DNA of 64,000 nucleotides from Bythopirellula polymerisocia (lineage in GTDB: Bacteria; Planctomycetota; Planctomycetia; Pirellulales; Lacipirellulaceae), in NCBI RefSeq assembly GCF_007860015.1, contig NZ_SJPS01000003.1, positions 620,001 to 684,000 of the forward strand, given 5' to 3'. Positions 63,860-64,000 of this stretch are shown in pieces (within the stretch, counting starts at the first letter, position 1; every line of letters begins with the position of its first letter). The translations under genes and the position numbers were made by a program. The notes below the pieces were generated by a model that saw only the letters and a list, made by a program, of their open reading frames with translations, searched no databases and was not told the origin of the DNA.

Positions 63860-64000
63860 TTTGCGGAAAGAAACAAAGCTAGATAGTCCAGGGATAATAG
63901 CAAACAATACGAACGAATAGGTATTATTGAGAACCGATTGCCGCGTGATCGTCAACAAGGTGTTGGCGGTGGCACGACAATTGCTCGCACAAGGAAAAGA
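63860..64000. other. Region after the regulator gene, right window edge
   Basis: No gene in these 141 bases; the next gene begins outside the window. It contains the sigma-54 promoter at 63970. Confidence 0.6.
63970..63985 (+). promoter_or_regulatory. Sigma-54 promoter (-24/-12)
   Basis: TGGCAC, five bases, TTGCT: this agrees fully with the consensus TGGCAC-N5-TTGCW. It lies about 110 bp after the stop of a sigma-54 activator gene and points out of the window, probably to a flagellar rod or basal body operon. The transcript would start near 63997. Confidence 0.85.

Overview
The window looks like chromosome of a planctomycete, most likely a Pirellulales-type lineage. The reasons are three DUF1559 pilin-like proteins with the same N-terminal methylation motif, five PEP-CTERM surface proteins (three of them with dockerin repeats), an ECF sigma/FecR pair, many small lipoproteins with a transthyretin-like fold, and flagellar genes of planctomycete type. 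The assignment rests on gene content only. No rRNA, tRNA, CRISPR array or intact transposon was seen.

Layout. 1-5.3 kb: a pectin-related patch with a broken pectinesterase start, a GH28 polygalacturonase, an EF-hand lipoprotein, a DUF1559 protein and a divergent XylR/AraC regulator. 5.9-11.4 kb: two PEP-CTERM proteins (one a 984-residue beta-repeat protein), a lipoprotein and a second DUF1559 protein. 11.4-12.6 kb: mostly non-coding, with a candidate pair of tiny genes and a 200-bp element bounded by 29-nt inverted repeats. 12.6-15.5 kb: a hexaheme cytochrome c. 15.6-20.3 kb: ergothioneine genes egtD and egtB enclosing a betaine-type ABC transporter (ATPase plus a fused substrate-binding/permease protein). 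20.4-25.6 kb: a Popeye-like cyclic-nucleotide-binding membrane protein, an NhaC antiporter and an SLC12-type cation/chloride transporter.

25.9-42.2 kb is a co-oriented block for alpha-glucan use: ECF sigma factor, FecR-type membrane regulator, PEP-CTERM protein, DUF1559 protein, two lipoproteins, a surface GH13 amylase with dockerin and PEP-CTERM, a second PEP-CTERM protein with a dockerin inside it, a lipoprotein GH13 enzyme, a fused MalE-MalF protein and a MalG permease. No transporter ATPase is encoded next to the permeases.

42.5-50 kb holds unrelated enzymes: a ClpP-like protein, ApgM, MobA, a C45/AAT-like hydrolase, a family 2 glycosyltransferase and a sialate O-acetylesterase. 50.2-55.8 kb is a minus-strand flagellar operon, flhA-flhF-flhG-(2-TM protein)-fliA. 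56-64 kb has malate dehydrogenase, an alpha/beta hydrolase that has lost its catalytic residues, then a TPR protein, an FlgN-like chaperone, an NtrB-type kinase and an NtrC-type sigma-54 activator. A near-perfect sigma-54 promoter follows at the right edge, presumably driving the next flagellar operon outside the window.

Intergenic DNA is rich in small structures: a perfect 54-nt palindrome, REP-like hairpins of the CCGGATGCGTAAGC type, CCACTAACCA tandem words that directly abut start codons, and imperfect inverted repeats built of short words.
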